Below, piece by piece: positions 20,830-32,251 of a stretch of 64,000 nt of DNA (position 1 is the first letter of the stretch; each line of letters starts with the position of its first letter). The stretch covers positions 2,604,001 to 2,668,000 of the forward strand of contig CASHTG010000016.1 in the NCBI GenBank assembly GCA_949357655.1, written 5' to 3'. The notes below the pieces were generated by a model, which worked only from the letters and a program-made list of their open reading frames with translations, did not search any database and was not told where the DNA came from. The DNA is from Parascedosporium putredinis. Taxonomy: Eukaryota; Ascomycota; Sordariomycetes; Microascales; Microascaceae. Both the position numbers and the translations under genes were made by a program.

Positions 20830-21761
20830 CTACCGCTTGGCCATCGCAGCTAGTGCTTTTGCCACTGCAATCTTCGCACCCTCGGATGGAATCTGGTCGG
20901 AAGGCTTCTCCATCCAAAGAACCTGCTGGGCAATACCCTGGTAAATCATAGACTCCGTTCCGGGGATAACCTGCCAGCCGTTATCCTCCGCCGTCTTGTA
21001 AAACTCTGTAACAATGTTGGGATGATAGCACATCTCTAGCACATAGCCCTTTTGGCTCTTCTTGAGGAACTCGACCGAGATATCGCGCGCCACGATCTCG
21101 CCTTGGGTCGCAGGGGGAAGTCGGGAATAGTGCCGACTACTACGGTAGGAGCGTCAAGTTGCTGGACCTCTTCGATCGCCGAAACATGCCGTAGCTTGGG
21201 ACCGCCTCCAGGGATTGCGGCAAATGAGGCTATGATGTCGTCGACTTCCTCCTTGATACGGTTTACCAAGTAGATTTCGGATGCACCGAGCCACTTGTAC
21301 AAGGCATACACCGCGCTGCGGCACGCGCCACCGCCGCCGATGACGAGGGCGGGCTTGCCTGTACTCAGCTCCAGGATGTTGGGGAAATTTTGGACAAAGG
21401 CTTCTCGGACGCCAACGCAATCCGTGTTGGTTCCAATGTATTTCTTGCAACCCGTCGCTGGATCTCTCCTAATGAAAACAGTGTTGATAGCGCCGATTGC
21501 CCGCCCCTCTTCAGTCACCTCGTCACACTCCTTCATGAAGGTGACCTTGAACGGCATTGTGACCGCAGACCCAATGCAGTCGTCGGACTTGAGCGTGGGG
21601 ATGAATCCATCCTTGTCTTGTGTCTCGACAATTTGGTATGTCCAGGGCACATTGGCTTCCTTGTAGATGGTCGAGTGTAAAAGAGGAGCGAGGGAATGCT
21701 GGAGAGGGTACCCGAGTAGGTACGTCTTCAAAGGCTGCGCGAGTTCTATTTTGCCAGGCAT
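20830..21761 (-). CDS. qutB: Quinate/shikimate dehydrogenase
   Basis: About 310 aa from the ATG at 21761 (MPGKIELAQPLKTYLLGYPL). The substrate pocket QHSLAPLLHS, catalytic Lys in AVTMPFKVTFM, GAINTVF, GTNTDCVG with the catalytic Asp, and the nucleotide loop IGGGGACRSA are in order. Cys replaces the usual Trp in the NTDW motif. A frame change at the G run 21113-21117 splits the gene; adding one base joins IPDFPPATQGEIVARD to the rest, and the C-terminus carries GYVLEMCYHPNI. It oxidises quinate to 3-dehydroquinate with NAD. It is placed between qutE and the divergent permease qutD, so it is the better candidate for the true qutB of the two QutB-type genes here. Confidence 0.88.
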
Positions 21762-22944
21762 TTTGCCCCTAAGAATCAGGTGTGCGACGGTGGGTATTAG
21801 AGCTATCGGGAAAAGAATCAGCTGGCGTGTTTCTAGGGCAGGAAGGTGAGATCTCGTTGGACGATGAGATTGGTTGGACGGACGTAAGTGCGCTTGCAGT
21901 TTAATAGCTTCGTTTCCCGGAACAGGACAGTGACAAGAAGCATGGATCGCGCTGGGATCCCCAACATAATAAGACCACTGATCATCGTGACCCTGGATTG
22001 GGTAGAAATTACCAGGTTCCTGGGCGGCGGAAAAGGTTTCACCCACCGCATCGGGATTCGCACTGGTTTGGGAAAGGAGGAGGGGCCATTTGAGATTTGA
22101 GTGGCTCGCGGCCCCCAAGCTCCAGCTTGGCAGCCCCCTCCTTGTCCTCTTCTGCCGTGGGGATTAGGCCGTGAACAGGAATGGCCTTCAAACACAATGT
22201 AGAAGAAAGGTGGATGAACTCAACCGCCCGAGATAATATTGTTATCCCGGCTTGGGACGTATGAATGGATGGCTACTGTTAGATAGTCCCAACGCCAAGC
22301 GGGCATTAGCGTGGCCAAGTCGGGAGTATGCTTAATATCTAGAGATGTGGAACAGAACAATCTGGGGAGCAAGTGGGGTAGCTTGGGGAGAGTCTGAGGA
22401 GACACAGACCCAACATTGTGACCATTGCCGGCGCTTTTTCCTTGCTCATCATGCTCACCACCCGATCATCTGGGCTCACACTACGAGGCGGAGAAAGGTT
22501 GGCCTGACCCCAACCTACCCCAAACTTGCGATGCGACCCCACGTGCATGGAGGCGGGGAAGGGATCATCCGCCTCGACGCACCAGAGTGGTACCGAGCCA
22601 CGCGCGGAGCCCCCAGGTTTCTGCGTGGGGATCCCGGGGTAGAGCATATGCCAAAAAAAAAAAAAAGAAAAAAATTAGTTAGGATTCTGTATCTTGGTTT
22701 CCGGGGTAGCGTCGTTCCAAATGTTACCCGGGGGCAAGGGAGAATTGGGCCCTTCTTTCTCTACAAAATGGGACCTCATCTTCCCCACGACTTCTCCTCT
22801 TTTCCCAATTCCCACCCCTACTCTACCCTTCACATTTTGGTCGAGAGTGGGAAAGATTCTATCTTTTCTACTCTTTCCTTTTTCTCTCAAGATACCCTTT
22901 CCTTCCCCTTGTTGCCACTCCTTGACCAAGGAGGGATCATCACC
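21762..22944. promoter_or_regulatory. Divergent promoter of qutB and qutD
   Basis: About 1.18 kb. It contains a GATAA-N5-TTATC palindrome (22232-22246), a poly-A run near 22653-22675 and a pyrimidine-rich tract just before the qutD start. No gene recognised. Confidence 0.45.
22232..22246. promoter_or_regulatory. Candidate QutA-type palindromic site
   Basis: GATAATATTGTTATC is a near-perfect palindrome, flanked by A on the left and C on the right. The Qa-1F/QutA consensus as I recall it is GGRTAA-N4-TTATCC. Here the spacer is five bases and the first G is A, so the match is partial. The position between qutB and qutD fits. Confidence 0.35.
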
Positions 22945-24717
22945 ATGGTAAATCCCTTCAAGAAGCCCCAGGATGACTCGGCCAATCCTGCCCCGGCCGC
23001 GGTCTATAACTGGCGCATCTATGCCCTGGCGTTTTCCGCCGCCATGGGATCCGCCATGTTCGGCTACGACTCAGCCTTCATCGGCGGCACCATGTCTCTG
23101 CCCTCCTTCAAAAGGAGTTCGGTCTTGACACATCAACGGGCAACGAGTTAGCCGCGCTTAAGGCGAATATTGTCAGCACCTTCCAGGCCGGGTGCTTCTT
23201 TGGCGTCCTTCTCTGCTACTACCTGGTTGAGAAACTTGGCCGCCGCTGGGTTCTCCTCGGGTGCGGAGCTTTGTTCGATGTCGGCGCTATTCTACAACTG
23301 GTTGCTACTGGTAAAGTCGGGCTCATTTATGCCGGGAGAGCATTGACTGGTACGTTTATTCTTTGACAGCCCATTCCCTCCACATCTCGAACCTGCGTTT
23401 GTAAAATCTCTAACCCTCGTCTGCTACTAGGTCTGGCTGTCGGTTCCTCGTCGATGATTATCCCTGTATATATTTCAGAGTGCGGTCCACCAGCTATTCG
23501 CGGACGTCTGATCGGCATCTTCGAAATCTGTCTCCAATTTTCACAAATCTTCGGCTTCTGGGTAAATTATGGCGTCAATATCCACGTCTCACCAACCTCT
23601 GCTGCTCAATGGCACATCCCCTTTGCCCTGCAGCTGATCCCAGGAACCCTCCTCGTTATCTTCATGTTCTTCCAGCCCGAGTCCCCACGTTGGCTCATCA
23701 ATGCCGGCCGCACCGAGGAGGCTAGGGGTGTGCTCCAGCGCCTCCGCATGCTCCCTGCCAACGATCCGTATATCAATTGGGAAATCAACAACGTCTTGCA
23801 CCAGATTGAAGAGGAAAACAGGAATGGTCTTGGCTCTAAGACTTTGGGTGCCAAGCTGAAGGAGGTGTTCGCACCCAAGACCAGGGTCCGCTTGATCCTA
23901 GGTATCTGCTTGATGTTCATCCAAAACATGTCTGGCATCAACGCTCTCAACTACTACTCACCCAGCATTTTCCAGTCTATCGGCTTCACAGGTACCAGCG
24001 TCGGCCTTCTTGCTACCGGTATTTTCGGCATTGTCAAAGCCATGGCCACTATGCTTTATATGATTTGGGGCGTTGACAGCCTTGGGCGCCGACATTCCCT
24101 CATCATTGGCTCTATCGGTGCATCCATTGCCCTTTGGTACTTGGGAGCCTACGCCAAGCTAAGCGGTTCTTTCGAGGCGGGCACCCTCGGTACCGGCGAG
24201 AAGACTCCCGGTGCCTACGTTGCCATTGTTATGGTTTACATCTTTGCCGTCTTCTATGCCATCTCTTGGAACGGTATTCCTTGGATCTTCTGGTACGTTC
24301 CTGCCCCTGCTGCAATCTATTCTCCGGTTTTAGTCACCAGCTAACTTCCTATTTAGTGCCGAGGTCTTCCCTACCGCTATCCGCTCCGTCTGCCTCGTCT
24401 TCACCACTTGTGCCCAGTGGCTTGGCCAGTTCATCATCGTTTACTCGACCCCGTATATGATGACCAACATCACCTATGGTACTTTCTTCCTCTTTGCTAG
24501 CTCTGTCGTGTTCGGCATTGTCTTCACTTGGTTCCTCATTCCCGAGACCAAGGGCATCTCCCTAGAGGATATGGATACTCTCTTCTCGCGATCCGGTATG
24601 CCTAGGACCTGGCGTAAGCAGCTGGATGAGATCATTGAGGAGAGGAGGGCCGCAGGTGATCCTGAAATGTTCGTTGCAGACGAGAAGGAGCACGCTTCTC
24701 ATCGGGAGAATAACTAA
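22945..24717 (+). CDS. qutD: Quinate permease, MFS sugar transporter family
   Basis: About 542 aa, close to known QutD/Qa-y. The start is the ATG at 22945. It has the sugar-porter layout of 12 membrane segments: FGYDSAFIGGTMSLPSF in segment 1, LGRRWVLLG after segment 2, PVYISECGPPAIRGRL, PESPRWLI before the central loop, and VFTWFLIPETKG after segment 12. Introns lie at 23350-23430 and 24293-24356, both gt...ag and in phase. A frame change at the A run 23110-23113 splits exon 1. It imports quinate across the plasma membrane by proton symport (family knowledge). It is divergent from qutB. A general hexose porter is the alternative, but the context makes quinate much likelier. Confidence 0.85.
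23350..23430 (+). other. Intron 1 of qutD
   Basis: gtacgt...tactag, 81 nt, with a CTAAC branch point; joins ALTG to LAVGSSS. Confidence 0.8.
24293..24356 (+). other. Intron 2 of qutD
   Basis: gtacgt...gctaac...atttag, 64 nt; joins IPWIF to CAEVFPT. Confidence 0.8.
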
Positions 24718-25370
24718 CGGCATCCCACTTGAGCCACTCGCACAAATTCCATTCTTTTCTAACGGGCTGGGCCTTCTGGCTCTTAGCACGAGTACTACTG
24801 AGCCATCTTCAGCGTTGGGGAGTGGACTCTGACTGTGGTGATTGAAGTTGTAATTCGATCTGAAAGTGTAAACAGCGTGTGAGCTTTCGTCTTGGGATCT
24901 CCCAAGTCAACCCTAGTACGCTCTAGAACCACTCTACTCTTCCAGTATACCTCAATGAAGGCAATCACTCCAATTCAGTACCCCTCTCCTTGCATAGCTA
25001 GCTCCATAATTAATATCTGACGCAGTTGTTCAAAATTGTCGCGATTACTTGAGAAGAAGTGTATCTGATGTACTTCTTACTGTGGTTTGTTAAACCAACC
25101 GCGCTCTCGCGCCAAATTCCAACGCCATATTCTTCATTCTTGTTCCCAAGCTGGGCACGCAAATTTTCGAGAAAACGGTCCGGCCTTGGATCGAGTATCT
25201 CAGCCCGCAGTGAATGTGCGTAGATCGGCATTGTGCAGTTGTGCATTGGGGGAGCACATAGGTTCGTACTGACCCGGCCGCCATCTAACAGACATGGGTG
25301 AGGTCTACCAATTAACCGGCTTAAGTTTTACATTTCTATAATCTATCACTACTATATACTGAACTCTATT
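24718..25370. other. Intergenic, convergent, no gene seen
   Basis: About 650 bases between the 3' ends of qutD and the arabinofuranosidase gene. No coding sequence with a recognisable product. It presumably holds both terminators and marks the edge of the quinate cluster. Confidence 0.4.
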
Positions 25371-27191
25371 CTATTGTTGGCTTTCAATCTTCCATCTTAA
25401 GAGCGTAAAACTATGCCTCTCAAATACAAACTGGTGCTTGTCTTCTTCCGGGACCCATGTCTGTTCCTTGATCACGACCGTTTCCTTCTCCTGTGTGTTC
25501 ACGTCTGTTAAAGAGCATTCGTTACCCCCATTCGAAAAATATTCACCGATGAAGGGAATGACGGGGCGCCACCGATAGTCGTCTTGTAGCTCTTTTCATC
25601 GTCAACGTTCACAACTGCAAGATTGATCCATTCTCCATCAATAGCAGCGCTGACATCCAGCTTAGGGATATCGCAAGTGCTCTGTAGCCACTCAGGGCTC
25701 GTTTTCCCCTGGTATGCAGTGCACCGGACGTGTACAGCGATACTCTTGCCCCTCATGTACTTGGAAAATAGTAGGAGCGGCCAGTAGGTTGGCTGCTTAA
25801 ATAAACCTGTGGGTGAAGTCATCAAAGGCGAGATGACGTTGACGCTTTGCGCGACCGTAGCCATGCCTAGGTCCTTGGAGTTTCGAATAAAGATGTTAAG
25901 CCAAACAGCCATGGCAAGCCCATCAGAAAGAGTGTACTCTTGCTCGGCGCCCTTATCACCAGGCGCCCTTTCCGGGTCCCATATATTCCATTCATCGAAG
26001 CAAATCTTGGGTCGGTGACTCGATCTTGGTCCCGTGGTGATCCTTCCGACGTCGGGAAACGGTGACAGATCAATCTCACAGCGAGCTAAATCAATCAGCG
26101 CGGAGGTTACCTGGATAGCGCGCTCTGCAGCATAAGGGCTGGTAACATTTTGGTAGTGCCTACTCTGGTCAGCATGGAATCCTTTAGCATCTAACGCCAC
26201 GATACACATACGATTTTCCCTGGGAGTAGTAGTGAATAGAGTGCATGTCAACCCAGCGGATGCATTCTTGTAGGACATATCGATCCCAGTCGGAGCATCC
26301 ATCCCGACCGCAGAGTATGAGCTGAATTGAGGGATCTTGCAGTTTAAGTGCTATTCAATGCGTTAGGAAATGGTGACCATGTCGGAAACGATAAATGGAT
26401 TATATTCCGACGTACCCTTGGCCCATTGAACTGCCTTTTTGGCGTAATCTTCCTTGGTATGCTGCTCAACTTGCCTTTTGAGACATCAGTAAAAGCTTAG
26501 GTGTGGCGGCACACGATCGAGGGGAGAACGGTTCTAACAACTGACCATGGACCCCACATCTCGTTGCCAAGCGCCCAATATTTGACTCCGTACGGCGCGT
26601 CATGGCCATTCTTGCGTCTCAGATTTGCATAATAAGTGTTCTTATCGCTGTTGCAGTACTCGAGCCAGGCGAGAGCATCTTCGAGCGTTCCCGTTCCCAT
26701 GTTCAGGCAAAGATATGGCTCGGTACCGACCTCTTTAGCCCATGCCATGAACTCATCCGTCCCGAATTGATTGGTCTCAACGCCATTCCAGGCAAGTTCA
26801 GGTCTGTGAGGCCGGAGTTCTTTGGGGCCAACTCCGTCTTGCCAACGGTAAGTGGCAACAAAATTGCCCCCAGGGTACCGAACAACCGGCACATCAAGCT
26901 CTTTGAAGCACTCAATTACATCCTTACGGAAACCCCTTGAGTCTGAGAGTCCGTGTTCATTTTCAGGTTCATATAGTCCGCCATAAATGCAGCGTCCCAT
27001 ATGTCTAGGTATTGTTGCGGTGTTAGCAAGTACAACGAGATTCTCATCTAGAGACGGGGCGCGATGATAATTACTCACTCTGTGAATCCGCCATAGATCA
27101 AGGGGTCAATGTCAGCAATGGTATGGGATATGTCGAGAGAGATGGCCGTGTTCTCGGCATCACCATCGCGAAGTAATGTCAGTGTAGTCAT
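25371..27191 (-). CDS. GH51 alpha-L-arabinofuranosidase, intracellular type
   Basis: About 519 aa in five exons from the ATG at 27191. It begins with IADIDPLIYGGFTEHMGRCI, then PVVRYPGGNF, YLCLNMGTGTLEDALAWLEYC and KYWALGNEMWGPW, where NE holds the acid/base Glu of clan A. FDEWNIWDPE near 25985-26020 holds the nucleophile Glu. The C-terminal beta domain ends FERHSFTLLRWK. Introns are 27005-27078, 26475-26545, 26351-26415 and 26160-26211. One frame change at the G run 25563-25566 moves the true stop to 25371. No signal peptide is seen, so it probably acts inside the cell on arabino-oligosaccharides. It shares a flank with a Zn2Cys6 gene and an MFS gene. Both catalytic Glu motifs are present. 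Confidence 0.88.
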
Positions 27192-27627
27192 GCTGAGAAA
27201 ATTTGAGCTGCGAAAGTTTTCTTAATCCGATGTGTGCTGATACATTTATGACGCTTAACTAGACATGCCCCAGACTAGCATCCGGCATCCTATATATCCC
27301 CGCCTTCGACCTTTACAGCACTTTCCAATTTTGCAACAAACCTATCTAGTAGGTAAATTTCGCAAAGCTTGGACAGTCGCATCTCAAACTTCGATTGACG
27401 ATGATATTTAGAACACACCGGGGCTTGTCGGGGAGTATCGGCGAAGGGGAGTATCGGCGACATCCCCATCAAGCTAGCCCTTTCTCCACTTCATTTGCAT
27501 GGACAAGGGATGCAGTGGCGTTACGGATATGAGGGTGGGGGTGTGGGGCCGCCAGGACTCAGGAGCCAGAATCGGCATCCACGTAAGATTACAAGTAGAA
27601 CTATTACACTAACTAATTTGTACGAGT
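27192..27627. promoter_or_regulatory. Promoter of the GH51 gene
   Basis: About 435 bases between two minus-strand genes. It contains a duplicated AGTATCGGCGA-like segment near 27437-27465 (GGGAGTATCGGCGA twice). No gene recognised. Confidence 0.35.
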
Positions 27628-29845
27628 CTACGACAGCGGTAGTCCAGCACATGAACTAATGCGTTGCAGCATGGTGTGTACAAGTTCCAAGTCGGGGCTC
27701 TCGTGTTTCCAGCTTTCGATCCATCGCATAACCTTGATCACGGATTGGTCCCAACCTGGTGGTAAGAGAGCCCGCAGCGCCGGTTCGTTTAGGCCCCGCA
27801 GTGCAATGGCCAAGAGGTGAAGGGTGCTTTTGTACAATTGCGTAGCATCAACCATGTGCCCTGGTGCCGATGCCACGGTCCTTCCTCACATATGGCGATC
27901 CTACTCATATCATTCTCCATGGCGAGACGGGCTAGTCGCTGCGTCCTTGGGCCCAGGTCCTGCAGCTGAGGTGATTCGCAGAGCGCCTTGAGTGCCGGGA
28001 AATACAAAACCTCGCGGATGTCAAGTAAGTGGCCGCGAAGTATGGCGCGCATGACATCGCCTACCGGCTTTGCGGGGTCTCTGGGAAATACCATTGGAGC
28101 GGGTAGAGTAGCGTACCACGACTCGAGCTCCCCATCGAGCCGCTCCACATATTGCACGAAGTGGTGCTCCTCCTCCTCTGTCCACCATTTACTCTGGAAA
28201 TACCAGCTGAATGGCTGATAGCGACTAGATAGGGCGTCGTTCATGATACGTCGAGTGGCGATTTCGGCGAGGTAGAAAAACCAACCTGTTTCAAGCTCAG
28301 ACCTAACCCTCTCCGGCAGCTCAGATGTGGGGCCCCAAACCCGAGCAACGGTCTCAGGCGGCGAAGGGTACACATGGGGGTAGGCCATTTCATTGAGATT
28401 AGATCCTGGTAATGTAAGTTCTGTTCTCAGCTCACTAGCCGATAGAGGTGGCCGAACAAGAACCCGCAAGGTTAGTAGTTGTAGCGATATGGCACGCTCT
28501 ACGGATCTTGAGACATTGATCTTACAGCTCGCTTTTCAAGCAGCTCCAGTAGAGGCTTTCCGCAATGTATCCCTCGCCGTCGTTTCCCGGCACAGGCTGA
28601 TTCATGGCGTCGGGGCCCTGGTCTTGAACACGGTGGATTCTCCACGCCAGATACTGCGTGCCTGTCTGGGCGAAGCATTTCCACGCGGCTAGAATTCTCA
28701 TGGTAGACATGAGGTAAACCGCCGTCAAAAAGCTACACTGGACGGCAAGGATCGAGTTGTCGTGGTAGAGAAGACCGATTCGGCGTTGAGCGGCCTGGAA
28801 GTAGGCTTCGGCTCGCGCTCGGAGCTCTTGAAGAATCGTGGAGCTTAACCCCTTTCGAGATGTATAGGAGGTGAGATTGCGCTAATGGCACATACGAGTA
28901 GCTGAGGTGTACGCATTAGCAAACTAGGAACCTTCTTTGTGGCAGTGACTGAGAGGTAGCTTTGCATACCACAAGACAGCTTCTTCCATCCCATCCTATT
29001 CCCGCCTTTGCCAAATCCATGGCGTCGACCCAAAGCGCATCAATATCCAAGACCGGGTTCTTTACATGGTTCGTTGACAAGAAGTTCGAGATTAATTCTG
29101 TCATCGCTTCCGAATCGAGTTGGCGAATGGAATCAGCTAGAAACGACTCACTAACCAATTCTGTGCTCTTCTGCCCAAGCATAGATACTAGCCGCTGTCG
29201 TGAGGCGCTCCAATAAGGATGAAAAACGCGCCATTCTAACATGCTTTCAACTGACATATCCCCACTATTTTGGATGATATCCGAATTCGGTGGAGTGTCC
29301 CGCAACTATTCTCCGCCGTGGAGGCGGTTACCGATGCTGGGGTAGTCACCTGAGCTCCCATTTGTGGGGACGGGTCTGACCCATGGGACGTTGGTCCCTC
29401 GCGAGGAGACGGGATAGCCGAGGGCCCGGCGATGACAAGCGAACTCGCAGAGTACGCCGGTGAGCCCTGCACCACCTTTCCATTTACCAGTGCAGTGAGC
29501 GATTGCTCTAAGTCACCGATCCTTTGTAGGATGAGTAAGCTTCCCGGTCCAGCTGAGAGTGGTCGCGATCGTCGTCTCCGTATACACATCTGCCACCGGT
29601 TGACTCGCAGAATCCACAAATAGGGCGCCTATTGTCGCATTTCGTCTTCCGCGCGCGACATACCTATGAAGCTCATTAATCACCTCCTTTCTCGCCGGCC
29701 AACTAACTTTTATCGTGGGATGCTAGTTTGAAAGGTACATCATTGGTCGGGTTGCATCATCACATACCTGGCAAGCAGTTCCAGCACGGCGGCGGCCATA
29801 CGACCCAGCGGCCCTAGTTGCGGGCTTCGAAGTCTGGGGGAACAT
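27628..29845 (-). CDS. Zn2Cys6 fungal transcription factor
   Basis: About 652 aa from the ATG at 29845. The zinc cluster is split by an intron: exon 1 ends RRRAGTACQ and exon 2 starts VCRARKTKCDNRRPICGFC, giving C-x2-C-x6-C-x6-C-x2-C-x6-C. A leucine-rich linker IGDLEQSL follows. The regulatory domain carries RSCLVLLVCAIS, YFQAAQRRIGLLYHD, ELRTELTLPGS and HRHQGTWLMLRNC. Introns: 29664-29767, 28902-28969, 28435-28525. Four frame changes, near 29546-29547, 29299-29301, 28849-28852 and 27828-27831, are each restored by one base. The target is unknown. Its neighbours are an arabinofuranosidase and a divergent sugar-porter gene, so control of sugar uptake or hemicellulose use is a reasonable guess. 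Confidence 0.82.
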
Positions 29846-30556
29846 CCTAGCTATAGGGCGGGTCTGGGGTATCGAGCTTGAAATGGGGTCGTGCCAGCTA
29901 GATTACAACTAAAGAGATTCGATTTCTCGGCCTGTGAGGTTGTCAAAAAGGCAGTGTCACTTCTCGGCACCATCGCCGATACTTCCCGAGGAGGGTGGTT
30001 ATTTATGAATGGCCAGGCCTCAAAAGACAAAATGGGGTGGGTGGGGCTTATGACAAGAGTTGGTTGAGCCTCGAAGCCAGGGTCTTTTAGCGTCAACGAA
30101 GGACTTGCGTCGTGCTCGCCCGGGTGCGTTAGCCTCCTTCGGACCCCCTTTTGCAGCCCTCATCTTAGACGCATTGCCGACCCCGGAACTAGGATTGCTC
30201 CACAAATTAGCCCACGATTTCCCCATGGGCGATTTGCGGATAGGTCCTATTCTCGCCCTCGAGTTATGTCGTCCTTGGCTTTGTCCCATAACACCACTTG
30301 GTAACGTGCAATACCCCATCTCTGGTCGGAGCACATGAGCATGGGCTCACAACCGCCAAAACGTACCACCGACAACCGGGCTCGTGGCGGAAGCGTGGTT
30401 CTCGCGTCGATTTGAGCATTAGCACTCCTCTTGAATATATATCTATACGGTTCCCGTTCTTGCATCGAACCGTCATACTCTGAGGGCCCCCTGATCCTCA
30501 AACTTATATTCATCCCCCAGTACACCTTCACAATTCCTCCTTCGCCCAATACGCAT
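29846..30556. promoter_or_regulatory. Divergent promoter of the Zn2Cys6 gene and the MFS gene
   Basis: About 710 bases shared by a regulator and a transporter. No coding sequence recognised and no clear palindrome seen. Confidence 0.35.
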
Positions 30557-32251
30557 ATGGAATCAGTTCAGAAAGAAGAGCAGACGCAAGTCTGGTCTGA
30601 GCATTCCACAAATGACCTCGCCCTTATCGCAGATCAGGAAGAACACGCGACAGGTGTGTTGATGACGGTGCGGAAGAACCCGACCTTAGTAGGCTGGTGC
30701 TTCTTCTCCGTCTTCACTTGCCTCCTGGTTAGCTTCGAAAACCAAGCTGCCGGTCTAGTACTAAGCGTACCAAGGTTCCGTCAAGATTTTGGGTATAAAT
30801 TCGGCGACGAGTATGTTCTTGACGCGGCCTGGCAGTCAGCCTTCTTTGGCGGGCCAATCGCCTCCACCATCATTGGGACTCTGGCCTCTGGCTACTTCGC
30901 CGACCGACTCGGCCGCAAGCCCCTGCTCATAGGTGCCGTCGCTCTCTCGTTCGTTGCCGTGGCCATCGAGTTCATTGCTGAGACGAATGCGATGTTTTTG
31001 GAGGGAAATTCATGAATGGCTTCCTCCTTGGAATCATCATGTCGATCGCATTGACATATCTCGGAGAGGTAAACCGTGCCCATTCGCAACGCCCTATAAC
31101 CTTCGCGGATCTCAAGTCTCATTGAAAATAATTTTCTGAACAGATTACTCCCCTGGCACTTCGCGGAATTCTGACGTGCCTGAACGCGCTCATGTTCACT
31201 CTCGGGCCCCTTTCAGCTTCCATCATCGTGGAGAGAACGGGTACAAAGGACAACCGGTGGGCGTATAGATCGGTATTTGTGGCCCAGTTTGCTTTCTCTG
31301 CGGCGTCATTCATCGGTTCCCTATTCATGCCCGAATCTCCAACCTGGCTATTGAGCGTTGGCCAGGATGACAAGGCAGCCCGGTCGCTGAAACGTTTAGG
31401 ATATGCCGATGCCGACATCCCCATGAAGACAGCACAAATCCGGAAAACTCTGGAGCAATCTAGGCAAGAAACCGAAGGGTCGACTTATCTAGAGCTCTTC
31501 CGAGGCTCAAACGCGAGGAGGACCGTCATATCCATTATGCCACTATCAATCCAGGCTCTTGGGGGTGTTCTTTATCGGCTCCTACGGTACCTATTATATT
31601 CAGCTTGCTGGGTTTAGCGTGGACGACAGCTTCAAGATGCAAATTGGACAGCACGGCCTTGCTATGCTTGGGAATATATGTTCATGGTTTTTGATTGATA
31701 AGGTGGGCCGCAGGCCCTGACATTCTGGGGCCAGGCCAGCCTCACCGTCATTCTAATGCTATGTGCCGGGCTGGCGGTACATGGAAGCGCCGGATCGATC
31801 AAGGGGTCTGTCGCTTTGATCATCATGTACAACTTTTTCTACAACATATCGATTGGCGCAACAGCGTACACATTGCTTGTGGAAGTGGCCACATCGCGGC
31901 TCAGAGTCAAGACCATTGCAGTCGGCGTAGCTCTACAGTATATTGTAAGTACAGTGCGCGGCCTCCGTTGATGTAAGTCGGGTTGCTAACGTATCAATTG
32001 ATATTACTTAGATATACACAATCTGGGCTTTTGTTCTTCCAGTTCTCTTCAATCCCGACAAGGCCAATTTAGGTGCTAAAACAGCGTTTATATTTGGTGG
32101 CCTCAGCATCTTCTGTCTTGCGTACCTCTGGTTTTATCAGGTGGAAACTGCCGGCCGGAGTTATGACGAGCTAGATGAAATGTTCATGAATGATGTAAGC
32201 GTCAAGGACTTCGGGACATATATCACGGAGGCTCAAAGGAAAGAGAAATAG
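30557..32251 (+). CDS. MFS sugar transporter, alpha-glucoside/maltose permease-like
   Basis: About 517 aa from the ATG at 30557. It belongs to the sugar porter family: an acidic cytosolic N-terminus, FENQAAGLVLSVPRF in segment 1, DRLGRKPLLIGAV after segment 2, ITPLALRGILTCLNAL and PESPTWLLSVGQ before the central loop, and a late ETAGRSYDELDEMF stretch. Introns are 31069-31143 and 31945-32011. Frame changes lie at 31006-31008 (one base missing), 31561-31565 (one base extra or two missing; the only one of this sense in the window) and 31715-31717 (one missing). Layout resembles the maltose/alpha-glucoside permease branch, but the true substrate cannot be read from sequence. It is divergent from a Zn2Cys6 gene. 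Confidence 0.78.

Noticed and set aside
22653..22675. Poly-A run as a retroposon tail
   Set aside because: Short, interrupted, and without any upstream element or target duplication.
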